A stretch of DNA of 35,161 nt. Origin: JAVVUJ01 sp964461765. Its GTDB lineage: Bacteria > Bacillota > Clostridia > Peptostreptococcales > Anaerovoracaceae. Shown here piece by piece: positions 1 through 7,201 of this stretch. Position 1 is the first letter of the stretch, and each line of letters starts with the position of its first letter. Under the pieces are notes generated by a model. That model made no database searches, had not been told where the DNA came from, and saw only the letters and a list, made by a program, of their open reading frames with translations. The translations under genes were made by a program, and so were the position numbers. Location: positions 1-35,161 of the forward strand of contig CAYWVS010000030.1 in the NCBI GenBank assembly GCA_964461765.1, given 5' to 3'.

Positions 1-1
1 C

Positions 2-718
2 ATATACATAGATGGGAGAGAAATTGAGGTCTTTCCCGAAGATACCATCAAAAGCGCAGCCTCACGAGAAAACATTTTCATTCCAGGACTTTGTGATTCA
101 CAGTTTGCAGAAGGAAATCACTCCTGTCGGCTCTGTATGGTAGAAGCCGATGAAAAAGTGGTGGCTGCCTGTGGTTTTCCCGCTAAGGATGGTCTTTCCG
201 TGGTAACAAATTCTCCTCGAATTGCAAGGATAAGAGCCACGGTGTTGAAGCTTCTCTACAGTGAAGCACCAGATAACCCTGTTATCATGGATTTAATGAT
301 AAAATACGGTGTGGATCCGGAGCCTAAGCTTGTACCGAAGGAAAGCCAATGTATCCTGTGCGGTCTCTGTGCAGCAGCATGCAAAAAAACCGGCATCAGT
401 GCCATTAGTACCGTCGGCCGTGGAATATCGAAAAAGGTGGATACTCCTTTCGGACATCCGTCTCAATATTGCACAGGCTGTGCTTCCTGTGCAGAAGTCT
501 GCCCTACCAATTGCATAGAGGTACTGGACACCCTTGAAGGTCGTACTATTTGGAATAAAAAGTTCCAATGGCAAACCTGTGAAAAATGCGGTGAAATCCT
601 CACCACAAAAGAGTTTTACATCATGACTATGGCACTTGGTGAAATGGATGGACCTTCCCTATGCCCCTCTTGTAGAAAACGAAACATCACCGACGTATTC
701 GCCCAAACCTTTTCATGA
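2..718 (+). CDS. HoxU/NuoG-like Fe-S electron-transfer subunit, 5' end cut by window edge
   Basis: The reading frame is open from base 2, so about 238 residues are visible. The fold begins with a beta strand (IYIDGREIEVFPEDTI) that normally starts within a few residues of the initiator Met, so only a handful of residues are probably missing. A plant-type [2Fe-2S] module comes first, with Cys spacing C-x10-C-x2-C-x11-C around LCDSQFAEGNHSCRLC. Two [4Fe-4S] motifs follow: CILCGLCAAAC, without the usual Pro, and CTGCASCAEVCP. The C-terminus has a CEKCG...CPSC pair that looks like a zinc ribbon or extra cluster site. This order is that of the N-terminal part of NuoG, HndD and HoxU, which pass electrons between NAD(P)H-flavin subunits and hydrogenase or formate dehydrogenase. 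It lacks a catalytic domain, so it should be a separate small subunit. Partners would lie left of the window. The module assignment is firm; the complex it serves is unknown. Confidence 0.8.
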   Translation: MYIDGREIEVFPEDTIKSAASRENIFIPGLCDSQFAEGNHSCRLCMVEADEKVVAACGFPAKDGLSVVTNSPRIARIRATVLKLLYSEAPDNPVIMDLMIKYGVDPEPKLVPKESQCILCGLCAAACKKTGISAISTVGRGISKKVDTPFGHPSQYCTGCASCAEVCPTNCIEVLDTLEGRTIWNKKFQWQTCEKCGEILTTKEFYIMTMALGEMDGPSLCPSCRKRNITDVFAQTFS

Positions 719-736
719 TGTTTGGTATGAATTTGT

Positions 737-782
737 CCACCGCAATAAATATTTATGTTCGTCATATCATTCAGTGCGGTGG
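737..782 (+). terminator. Probable terminator of the Fe-S subunit gene
   Basis: An 8-bp perfect stem, CCACCGCA (737-744) with TGCGGTGG (775-782), is followed by GTTTTA. It lies 18 bases after the stop codon of the plus-strand gene. The loop is long (30 nt) and the T-run short, so efficiency is uncertain. Confidence 0.5.
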
Positions 783-843
783 GTTTTATGATGATTGAAA
801 ACAGGAATAAATTTTTATAATATCAATAAAAATAGAAAAGGAT

Positions 844-882
844 TTGCCAAAAACAATTGATATAACATATTGTTTTTGGCAA
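844..882 (-). terminator. Hairpin terminator after spoIIIAB
   Basis: A perfect 14-bp stem, TTGCCAAAAACAAT (844-857) with its complement (869-882), has an 11-nt loop. It lies 36 bases beyond the spoIIIAB stop and between two convergent genes, so it may serve both. The stem itself carries the A5/T5 tract; no long T-run follows on the minus strand. Confidence 0.6.
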
Positions 883-918
883 TTACCTTGCAGTGTGTTA
901 GGTAATACGTTTTGATCC

Positions 919-1440
919 TCATATTAAAATAATCACAATTAAGATTCCCGCAGCGGTGCCTAAGCTGGTAAACATCTTTCCCTTTCCTGCATTGATATCT
1001 GAGGCTTCTCGAATCTGATCCTCAAGTTTCATATAAATACGCTGGAAGATACTTCCTTGACCGGAAATATCTGTTCTTCCAAGCTCCAGTCCGATTTCTC
1101 CGATGATAGCCCGGTCTTTTTTCGTTAAAGAGCTTTGAGAAAATACCTCCAACACTAACCTATTCCAAGCTTCATTAAAGTCTTCTAAATCATAATTTTC
1201 CAACATGGCAGAAGCTTTATAAAATAAGGTTGATACATATCCATTACAGTCCCTTCCCACTCTGGCAAAGATTTCTCCTAAGGGATCTAACCGATATTTC
1301 ATCTCTGATTCCAATAGATTTAGAGCAATGATCATGGATTGAAGGTGGTCAACTCTGTTTTCATAGGGTTTGCTCAGTAGTTTCCCCACCATGACACCTG
1401 AAATAATAATAACCATGGATAATACCAGTTTAATCAACAT
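919..1440 (-). CDS. spoIIIAB: Stage III sporulation protein AB
   Basis: The 173-residue length matches the family (about 170). SpoIIIAB is a mother-cell membrane protein of the SpoIIIA-SpoIIQ channel that links mother cell and forespore during engulfment. A hydrophobic N-terminal helix (MLIKLVLSMVIIISGVMVG) and a hydrophobic C-terminal helix (about 155-173) flank a helical soluble domain resembling the GspF-type fold proposed for the family. The hallmark segments NRVDHLQSMIIALNLLESE and the late GLELGRTD are present. Its ATG overlaps the spoIIIAA stop by 7 bases, and a GGGGAGG ribosome binding site lies inside the end of spoIIIAA, so translation is probably coupled. A strong hairpin follows instead of spoIIIAC, which is unusual. 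Confidence 0.93.
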   Translation of the reverse strand: MLIKLVLSMVIIISGVMVGKLLSKPYENRVDHLQSMIIALNLLESEMKYRLDPLGEIFARVGRDCNGYVSTLFYKASAMLENYDLEDFNEAWNRLVLEVFSQSSLTKKDRAIIGEIGLELGRTDISGQGSIFQRIYMKLEDQIREASDINAGKGKMFTSLGTAAGILIVIILI

Positions 1441-2414
1441 AATAGTTTTCCCTCCCCATTTTTTATGCAGGTTACGTTACCGGTGGACGGCGTGTTCGAT
1501 AAATAGATGAGCCTTTCGAAAAAGCCTTTTTGAATCAAGTCCCCAATACCTGATCGTAATAAATCTTCATAGGAATTGCCATGTATGGTGGTTAGCACGC
1601 TGATTCCCGCACAAAGAGCAGCTTCCAGGGCATAAACGTCTTCTTTCTTTCCAATTTCATCCGTAGCAATGATATCCGGGGACATGGAGCGTATGAGCAT
1701 CATCATCCCCTCTTCCTTAGGACAGCCATCCAATATATCGGTTCGATCCCCTAAATCATAGCTTGGGGAACCGTTATAGATTCCGGAGATTTCCGAACGT
1801 TCATCACAAAGACCTACCTTAAAGCCTATGCTACTAAAGCTTCGGATTAAATCTCGAAGCAAGGTAGTTTTTCCGCATTTTGGGGGTGAAACGATTAAGA
1901 TGTTGTATGCTTGATTTCTGTTTCTCAGCAAATACTTGATGTATGGATCGGCAACTCCGATAATTTCCCTACTTCTTCTGATGTTGATGGAAGAAATGTC
2001 CTTGAGTATCCTGACTTTTCCCTTTTCCATCACTGCCTTTCCACAAATTCCTACTCGATGCCCTCCGTCTATGGTCACGTATCCCTTGGCAATATCCTCC
2101 TGAAACGCGTAAGCAGAATACTTTAAGATATTATTAAAGATGTTAACCATCATTTCATTTCCTATAATATTTTTATGTAAACTATTTCCTTGTTTTCCAA
2201 AATGATCTCTTGGTTTTTCAATAGACTCAGTATTTACATTTCCTTTTTCCTCTGCAGCAAGTACATATTCTCTCCCTCCGGAGTAAATGTAGATGGGCTT
2301 TCCCACTTTAATTCTGATTTCTTCCATATGGTTGACTACATTATCAGGCAAAGCTCGCATTTGGCTTCCGATTTCCCCGGGAAGCTTCACCAGAATATTT
2401 TTAAGATTGTCCAT
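1434..2414 (-). CDS. spoIIIAA: Stage III sporulation protein AA, secretion-type ATPase
   Basis: This is the ATPase of the SpoIIIA complex, related to the GspE/VirB11 secretion ATPases. I chose the ATG at 2414 (326 residues) because AAAGGGG sits 7 bases upstream and family similarity begins at MDNLKNILVKLP; a longer reading from 2492 has no such site. Walker A is SPPKCGKTTLLRDL (about 176-189). The LCDERSEISG motif (202-211) and the Walker B-like DIIATDEIG (247-255) follow, then the TTIHG histidine motif. A stretch around 55-85 (EKGNVNTESIEKPRD and on) looks like a hydrophilic insertion relative to the roughly 307-residue Bacillus protein. It heads a two-gene unit with spoIIIAB. A mother-cell sigma-E promoter would be expected, but I cannot assign one confidently. 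Confidence 0.94.
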   Translation of the reverse strand: MDNLKNILVKLPGEIGSQMRALPDNVVNHMEEIRIKVGKPIYIYSGGREYVLAAEEKGNVNTESIEKPRDHFGKQGNSLHKNIIGNEMMVNIFNNILKYSAYAFQEDIAKGYVTIDGGHRVGICGKAVMEKGKVRILKDISSINIRRSREIIGVADPYIKYLLRNRNQAYNILIVSPPKCGKTTLLRDLIRSFSSIGFKVGLCDERSEISGIYNGSPSYDLGDRTDILDGCPKEEGMMMLIRSMSPDIIATDEIGKKEDVYALEAALCAGISVLTTIHGNSYEDLLRSGIGDLIQKGFFERLIYLSNTPSTGNVTCIKNGEGKLLC

Positions 2415-2441
2415 AAGTTTTCCCCTTTCTTTTGTAATTAG

Positions 2442-2535
2442 TGATACTGGAGCAAAACCAACTTCATTGTCATGTAAATACATATAATTCATATTTAATC
2501 TTAAATTAAATCCATTACCTTTTGATCCAGTATCA
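2442..2535. repeat. 10-bp inverted repeat upstream of spoIIIAA
   Basis: TGATACTGGA (2442-2451) and its exact complement TCCAGTATCA (2526-2535) bracket the AT-rich 74-base region expected to hold the spoIIIAA promoter. It could be a regulator binding pair or chance; no T-run supports a terminator. Confidence 0.4.
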
Positions 2536-2584
2536 TAAGTTTTGATCTATAATCATAAGAGCCTATTTTAAAATATGCTTGTAC

Positions 2585-2612
2585 AAAAAAAATATGACCT
2601 AAATTGGTCATA
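2585..2612 (-). terminator. Intrinsic terminator of the GGDEF-EAL gene
   Basis: On the minus strand a 7-bp stem TATGACC/GGTCATA with a 6-base loop is followed directly by eight T residues (the A-run at 2585-2592 on the plus strand). It lies 27 bases after the stop codon and separates this gene from spoIIIAA. Confidence 0.85.
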
Positions 2613-2639
2613 CTTTAATTAAAATAAAACATTAAAAAC

Positions 2640-4862
2640 TTACAGCTCTTTACCTAATTCTTCTGACGGCATTGGCTTTGCGTAATAATATCCCTGCACC
2701 ATGTCACAACCCATATCACGTAGCATATCAATATGCGCCTTTTCTTCTACACCTTCTGCAACAGTGTGAATTTTAAGGTCGTGTGCCAAGTGAAATACGT
2801 TTAGCAACACTGTTTTTGCCCTTTCATTATCATGTGCAGAAAGGAAAAAACTTCGGTCTATCTTTATTACATCAATTGGAATGTTTCTAAGTAGTCCTAA
2901 AGAAGAATAGCCTGTTCCAAAATCATCCATTGAAACGGTAAATCCGTTTTTATGTAGAGATTCCAAAACACCATAAAGAACATCTTCGTTTTCCATCATA
3001 GTACTTTCTGTTATCTCAACTTCAATATAGCTATGTAAAACACCATATTTATCGCAAATTTCACACAATTCCATTACAAATTTCTCATTGCGCAAGTGTA
3101 GACGCGAGAAATTAACCGAAATGATTGGGGGGGTTATTCCAATGTCCAACCACGTACTGATTTGAATACAGGTTTTTTCAAGCATATACATATCAAGCTT
3201 TGTAATAAAGGAGTTCTTCTCGAAGATAGGAATAAACGTACCCGGGTAAATCAATTCTTTTCCTGCTGTTTTCCATCGAACAAGTGCTTCTGCACCACCT
3301 ATCTTGTTATCAATTAAGCGATATTTTGGTTGCAAAAACAGCTTAAATTCACTGTTTTTTAGAGCTGCTTCCATTTTACTTTCAATCTCTTTTTCTTTGA
3401 AAACACTGATTTTAATTTCATCACCATAATCCACAATTTGTTCAGCCGAACTATCCTTTGCTTTTCTATGGGCAAAATTTACTTTTTCAAACACCGATAC
3501 ACTATCATCTTTAACATCATTATATGACGTTATCAAGTATTGCCCGGTGGGAAGCTTAATATTGAAATCAAGATTACCCAGTAACTCATGAAAAATATCT
3601 AAACATTTCTTCCGTTTATTATTGTGATCTTCGGCTGAAAAAAATCGTAGAAACATGACGAATTCATCAGCATTTACTCTTGCAAATGCTTCGTACTCTG
3701 GATTTATTATAAGTTTAATAGCATCTGCAAGATTTTTGATTACGTCATCACCTGTAGCAAAGCCATATTGATCATTAATTATCTTAAAGTCTGCAATATC
3801 AAGTTTAACAATAATATAGGATGAATTAGGGTTCTCTTCTAAAAACCGTTGTACATCGATTTTAAATTTTGCAAGAGTGGAGGCACCCGTTAGCTCGTCT
3901 ACAAAGGCAATTTTTTCAAGTGTTTGCATATGTTTTTTTTGCATTTTGAGATTAAATAAAAAGACTGATAAAAAAGACAAAGCGATTAAAAGAGTCAAAA
4001 CAAAAGATGCAAATAAAATGTTATTCGTTATTCGCAAAGCAACTGGCTTTGGAACAACAGAAAAAACATACCAATCGTTTAGAGATGATGAACTATATGC
4101 CGCAATTCTCGTTATGCCTCCTCGATCATACTCAACTATACCACTTTTCCCCTGTGCCATATCTTCTTTTATTTGTGCTATCTTTTCATCACTAACGCCA
4201 CCGGAATGCATTACTTCAAAAAAGTCATCAAACTCTGTTAAGCTGTTTTTATGCTGTGGATAGACAACCGGTTTTCCATCTTTTTTTATTATGTATGCAA
4301 AGCCCTCACCTGAAAATATATCAATTTTAAGCAAGTCTGAGAACTCTTTGTTAGCTACTGTTGCGATTATAACACCTTTGAGTTCATTGGAAACATATAG
4401 TGGCACAGCTAAAACATTGATATATCCTCCGCCGATTTTATCAATAAGACGATCAGAGACATTGCTTTCTCCGGAAAGAGCTTTTTTATAGTATTCTCTT
4501 TCAAGTAAATTCATGGTTACACCATCGGTTGTAATGGTATTGCCATCGTGTTCAATAATGCCCAGTCTTATAAATCTTTTTCTGTCTGCTTCGATCTTCA
4601 GCATCTCAACTGTATTGGCGACACTAAAAACAGGTTCCTTGCCAATAATATTAGCAATTGCTCTAATAGTATCAATTTCCTCTTCAATTAAGTTCTCTAT
4701 TGCAGTTGCATTTTTTGCTGAAATTTCAAGCAAATATTGCTTGTTTTGTTCCCCCAACTTATCTCTTAATAAATCGTTATAAAACCAAAGCCCTGCTGCA
4801 ATTAAGCTTAATAATATAAAAACAATAATGAAGCTATTTTGCTTTTTATTATAGTTATTCAT
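2640..4862 (-). CDS. Membrane dCACHE-GGDEF-EAL protein, probable c-di-GMP phosphodiesterase
   Basis: The 740-residue protein has a membrane helix (about 11-28), an extracytoplasmic dCACHE-like sensor (about 35-275), a second helix (about 283-304), then a GGDEF domain (about 315-475) and an EAL domain (about 490-735). The GGDEF signature is degenerate: positions 397-401 read NADEF, so cyclase activity is unlikely, although a GTP-binding regulatory role is possible. The EAL domain keeps the catalytic set: E525-A-L, N584, E616, D646-D647 (DDFGTGYSS), K667, E703 and Q723. It should hydrolyse c-di-GMP in response to an external small molecule. GGAGGG lies upstream of the ATG. It is monocistronic, with its own promoter and terminator. 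No ligand can be inferred. Confidence 0.9.
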   Translation of the reverse strand: MNNYNKKQNSFIIVFILLSLIAAGLWFYNDLLRDKLGEQNKQYLLEISAKNATAIENLIEEEIDTIRAIANIIGKEPVFSVANTVEMLKIEADRKRFIRLGIIEHDGNTITTDGVTMNLLEREYYKKALSGESNVSDRLIDKIGGGYINVLAVPLYVSNELKGVIIATVANKEFSDLLKIDIFSGEGFAYIIKKDGKPVVYPQHKNSLTEFDDFFEVMHSGGVSDEKIAQIKEDMAQGKSGIVEYDRGGITRIAAYSSSSLNDWYVFSVVPKPVALRITNNILFASFVLTLLIALSFLSVFLFNLKMQKKHMQTLEKIAFVDELTGASTLAKFKIDVQRFLEENPNSSYIIVKLDIADFKIINDQYGFATGDDVIKNLADAIKLIINPEYEAFARVNADEFVMFLRFFSAEDHNNKRKKCLDIFHELLGNLDFNIKLPTGQYLITSYNDVKDDSVSVFEKVNFAHRKAKDSSAEQIVDYGDEIKISVFKEKEIESKMEAALKNSEFKLFLQPKYRLIDNKIGGAEALVRWKTAGKELIYPGTFIPIFEKNSFITKLDMYMLEKTCIQISTWLDIGITPPIISVNFSRLHLRNEKFVMELCEICDKYGVLHSYIEVEITESTMMENEDVLYGVLESLHKNGFTVSMDDFGTGYSSLGLLRNIPIDVIKIDRSFFLSAHDNERAKTVLLNVFHLAHDLKIHTVAEGVEEKAHIDMLRDMGCDMVQGYYYAKPMPSEELGKEL

Positions 4863-4892
4863 ACGAAACCCTCCATTTTTAGGAGTATCCTA

Positions 4893-4950
4893 ACAAAAAT
4901 TTTGTGAATAATTTCCAATAAATTAATAAAACTATATCACAAATTTTTGT
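4893..4950. promoter_or_regulatory. Twin operator-like palindromes at the GGDEF-EAL promoter
   Basis: Two nearly identical sites in opposite orientation, ACAAAAATTTTGTGA (4893-4907) and TCACAAATTTTTGT (4937-4950), lie about 44 bases centre to centre. Each is close to a palindrome by itself. One fills the spacer between -35 and -10 and the other lies in the leader. Repressor binding at both would block transcription; this is inference from placement. Confidence 0.4.
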
Positions 4951-4959
4951 TATGTTCAA
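4931..4959 (-). promoter_or_regulatory. Sigma-A-type promoter of the GGDEF-EAL gene
   Basis: On the minus strand, TTGAAC (4959-4954), a 17-base spacer and TATAGT (4936-4931) lie about 70 bases before the ATG at 4862. Confidence 0.65.
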
Positions 4960-5072
4960 TATAAATATTAAATTAAAATAGCTATTTGAGACCATGGGAG
5001 AGGAAGTATAATAGATATTTTCATACTCATAGGATAACCTAATATATCCTACTTTTAAGTGTAAAATAACTG

Positions 5073-6179
5073 TTATAAGCTATTACCTTTTTTTTCAGTC
5101 TTCATATTCATAATCAAAGCAAAGGCAATAACTCCATATGCGATAAAGCTCCTGAAGTATTCCCCCAAGGAAACATTTTGGAACAAATTTTGTCCCGCCA
5201 AGGGGGATAAAGTAAACAAAGTGTGTAGCAATAGGATTCCCACAAAAGCATTTCTGATATTTGCTTTTTTTATGGTAGCACCTCCTGCCAAAAGTGCTGC
5301 ACAGGAGAAGATATCCGTATTGAGATGGCTTGTGTATACGTTTAAAACCCCCATATTTTGTAGAAACATATATTGCCCCAGCCCGGCCATCACCATGGAT
5401 ATGACCATAGCTGCTATCCTTGTCTTTTCTGCCGAAATTCCAACCATATAAACCTTTGATCCATTGGTACCCACTGCTTGGATCTTTTTGCCCAGAGGGG
5501 TATTGATGATATAGTAAACAAAACCTGCCGTTAGGAATACACAAAGGAGCATAAATCCAGGCACCTTGATAGAACCCACCTGAAAAACAAGGAACTGATC
5601 AAAAAAGCTTTTAAACTCAGCAAGATCTATCATGCTGTTTATACCAATTCCGGATTTTAACAGGATGGTTTGGTTATTTGCAGGGATTATGGTTCCAAAA
5701 CCCACCATAAAAATCAATTGATACAGGTAGTTTGCTAAAATGCCAATCATGATGGTGGCGATCATTTCCCTTCCCTTTACCAGATTCATCAGCATTCCAA
5801 TGAAAATACCAAAAAGCCCAGACAAAGCTAATGTCATGAAAAGACTGATAAGGATGCCTTTTGCACCGTAGAAGTGGTTGTTAAGTGCAAAAATGAAGGA
5901 GGCTTGAGCACACATTGCCCCTACGGTTACGGAGAAATTCAACCCCATACCAGCATAGATGGGAATTAATAAGGCTAATACCATGATTCCATTCCTTGCA
6001 AACCGCACCATGACTTGATTTGCCAAAAACTCCATACTTACATTGGCGTAAACAAAACATAGGATACTTAAAATAGTAAAAACTGCAGGTACCAAAATCT
6101 CAGGACCCATAAACCTTATTTTTTCATTTATAATTGAAGAGGATTTTGCCTCCGGGTTTTCTTTTAAGAATTGGTACAT
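5073..6179 (-). CDS. ABC transporter permease, BPD_transp_2 type (second permease)
   Basis: The 368-residue membrane protein has about nine or ten hydrophobic segments after a short cytoplasmic N-terminus (MYQFLKENPEAKSSS). The cytoplasmic-loop motif EMIATIMIGILANYL resembles the coupling region of the ribose/branched-chain/nucleoside permease family (PF02653). GTNGSKVYMVGISAEKTRI and LLAGGATIKKANIRNAFVG fit the same family. The ATG lies inside the end of the preceding permease gene (16-base overlap) behind an AGAGGT site, so the two are probably made together and form a heterodimeric pore. It is the last gene of the operon; about 210 AT-rich bases without a convincing terminator follow. Substrate unknown. 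Confidence 0.88.
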   Translation of the reverse strand: MYQFLKENPEAKSSSIINEKIRFMGPEILVPAVFTILSILCFVYANVSMEFLANQVMVRFARNGIMVLALLIPIYAGMGLNFSVTVGAMCAQASFIFALNNHFYGAKGILISLFMTLALSGLFGIFIGMLMNLVKGREMIATIMIGILANYLYQLIFMVGFGTIIPANNQTILLKSGIGINSMIDLAEFKSFFDQFLVFQVGSIKVPGFMLLCVFLTAGFVYYIINTPLGKKIQAVGTNGSKVYMVGISAEKTRIAAMVISMVMAGLGQYMFLQNMGVLNVYTSHLNTDIFSCAALLAGGATIKKANIRNAFVGILLLHTLFTLSPLAGQNLFQNVSLGEYFRSFIAYGVIAFALIMNMKTEKKGNSL

Positions 6180-7201
6180 AGTTTACCTCTTGTGCCCCTT
6201 TCCTTCACCAGCAATGCGTATAGGATAATTCCGTTTGTAATGATCATTCTTAAGATTTCCGACATTTCCGGTATGAGCAACTCATTAAAGATGGGAGCAG
6301 ACAGCAAATAAATGCTATGGTACAGATAAGTCCCCAGAATTGCTTGAGGGATTGTAGCCCTATTTCCCATGCACCCACCTATTAAAATGGCTGATACTGC
6401 CGGGAAGGTAAATCCTGAAGGAGAATCATACAGCTCAATAAACCCGTAGCTTTGTGCATACACACAAATTCCTACTCCTGCAGTAAACGTGGAGATAATT
6501 ACTGCAATGATTCTGGTTTTATCAATGTTAATACCGTTTAAAATACAAAATTCTTTATTTTCTCCTGTGGCAATCATCTGATCTCCAAGCTTAGATTGGA
6601 ACAGCAAGTACATGAGAAAACAAATCAACCCATAAAAGCATAATAGCCCCAACGGAAGGGTCAGCTTACCAATCTGTAAGACATATAGATGATCCAAAAC
6701 ATTGGCGAAATATGGCTCCAGTCCTATTTTCGGTCTGAGTCCGATTCCCCCTATGGGATACAACATTTGACGGTTTGTAAAAGGGGCTACCGTCCAAAAG
6801 AAATTCATGATTGGGATTAGGGAAAGGCCAATCATAATGGCTGCAATATCCTCTTTCCCCTTTACCCTATTTAGTAAGTATCCGTAAGCCAAACCAAATA
6901 GGATGGAGATGGGAATGGTTAATAGAATGGCTCCTATGAATGCCACCAGTCCCGTAAGCTTAAGGTTTACAATAATACACATACTGACAAGTCCGGAAAT
7001 AATACCTACAGGAAGCCCAAAATTCAACCCTACACCTGTATTAATCATGGGAATCATGGAGAGAACCAGTACACCGTTCATCACAAATTTATAAAATGAT
7101 TTATTTAAATAATAAAAAATATCCAAATGGATCCATTTTGCCGCCACAAATAAAACCCCTAAAAATAGAATCATAATGGCTTGGGGGCTTTTCATTTTCA
7201 C
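6164..7201 (-). CDS. ABC transporter permease, BPD_transp_2 type (first permease)
   Basis: The 345-residue protein has about nine hydrophobic segments. KGKEDIAAIMIGLSLIPIM matches the EAA-like coupling loop of the family, and GENKEFCILNGINIDKTRI and ILIGGCMGNRATIPQAILG are the equivalents of the motifs in the other permease, so the two are distant paralogues. The start is GTG at 7201: it forms a GTGA overlap with the ATPase stop and is preceded by GGGAGG. An ATG two codons downstream is an alternative. With the ATPase and second permease it forms an importer of the ribose/nucleoside type. Sequence alone does not give the substrate. Confidence 0.88.
   Translation of the reverse strand: MKMKSPQAIMILFLGVLFVAAKWIHLDIFYYLNKSFYKFVMNGVLVLSMIPMINTGVGLNFGLPVGIISGLVSMCIIVNLKLTGLVAFIGAILLTIPISILFGLAYGYLLNRVKGKEDIAAIMIGLSLIPIMNFFWTVAPFTNRQMLYPIGGIGLRPKIGLEPYFANVLDHLYVLQIGKLTLPLGLLCFYGLICFLMYLLFQSKLGDQMIATGENKEFCILNGINIDKTRIIAVIISTFTAGVGICVYAQSYGFIELYDSPSGFTFPAVSAILIGGCMGNRATIPQAILGTYLYHSIYLLSAPIFNELLIPEMSEILRMIITNGIILYALLVKERGTRGKLCTNS

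Noticed and set aside
2415..2492. 26-residue N-terminal extension of SpoIIIAA
   Set aside because: The ATG at 2414 has a strong ribosome binding site and family similarity starts there; the upstream ATG has none.
5095..5544. 149-codon minus-strand frame overlapping the second permease
   Set aside because: It is a shifted frame of the permease gene; the permease frame has conserved motifs and a good start.
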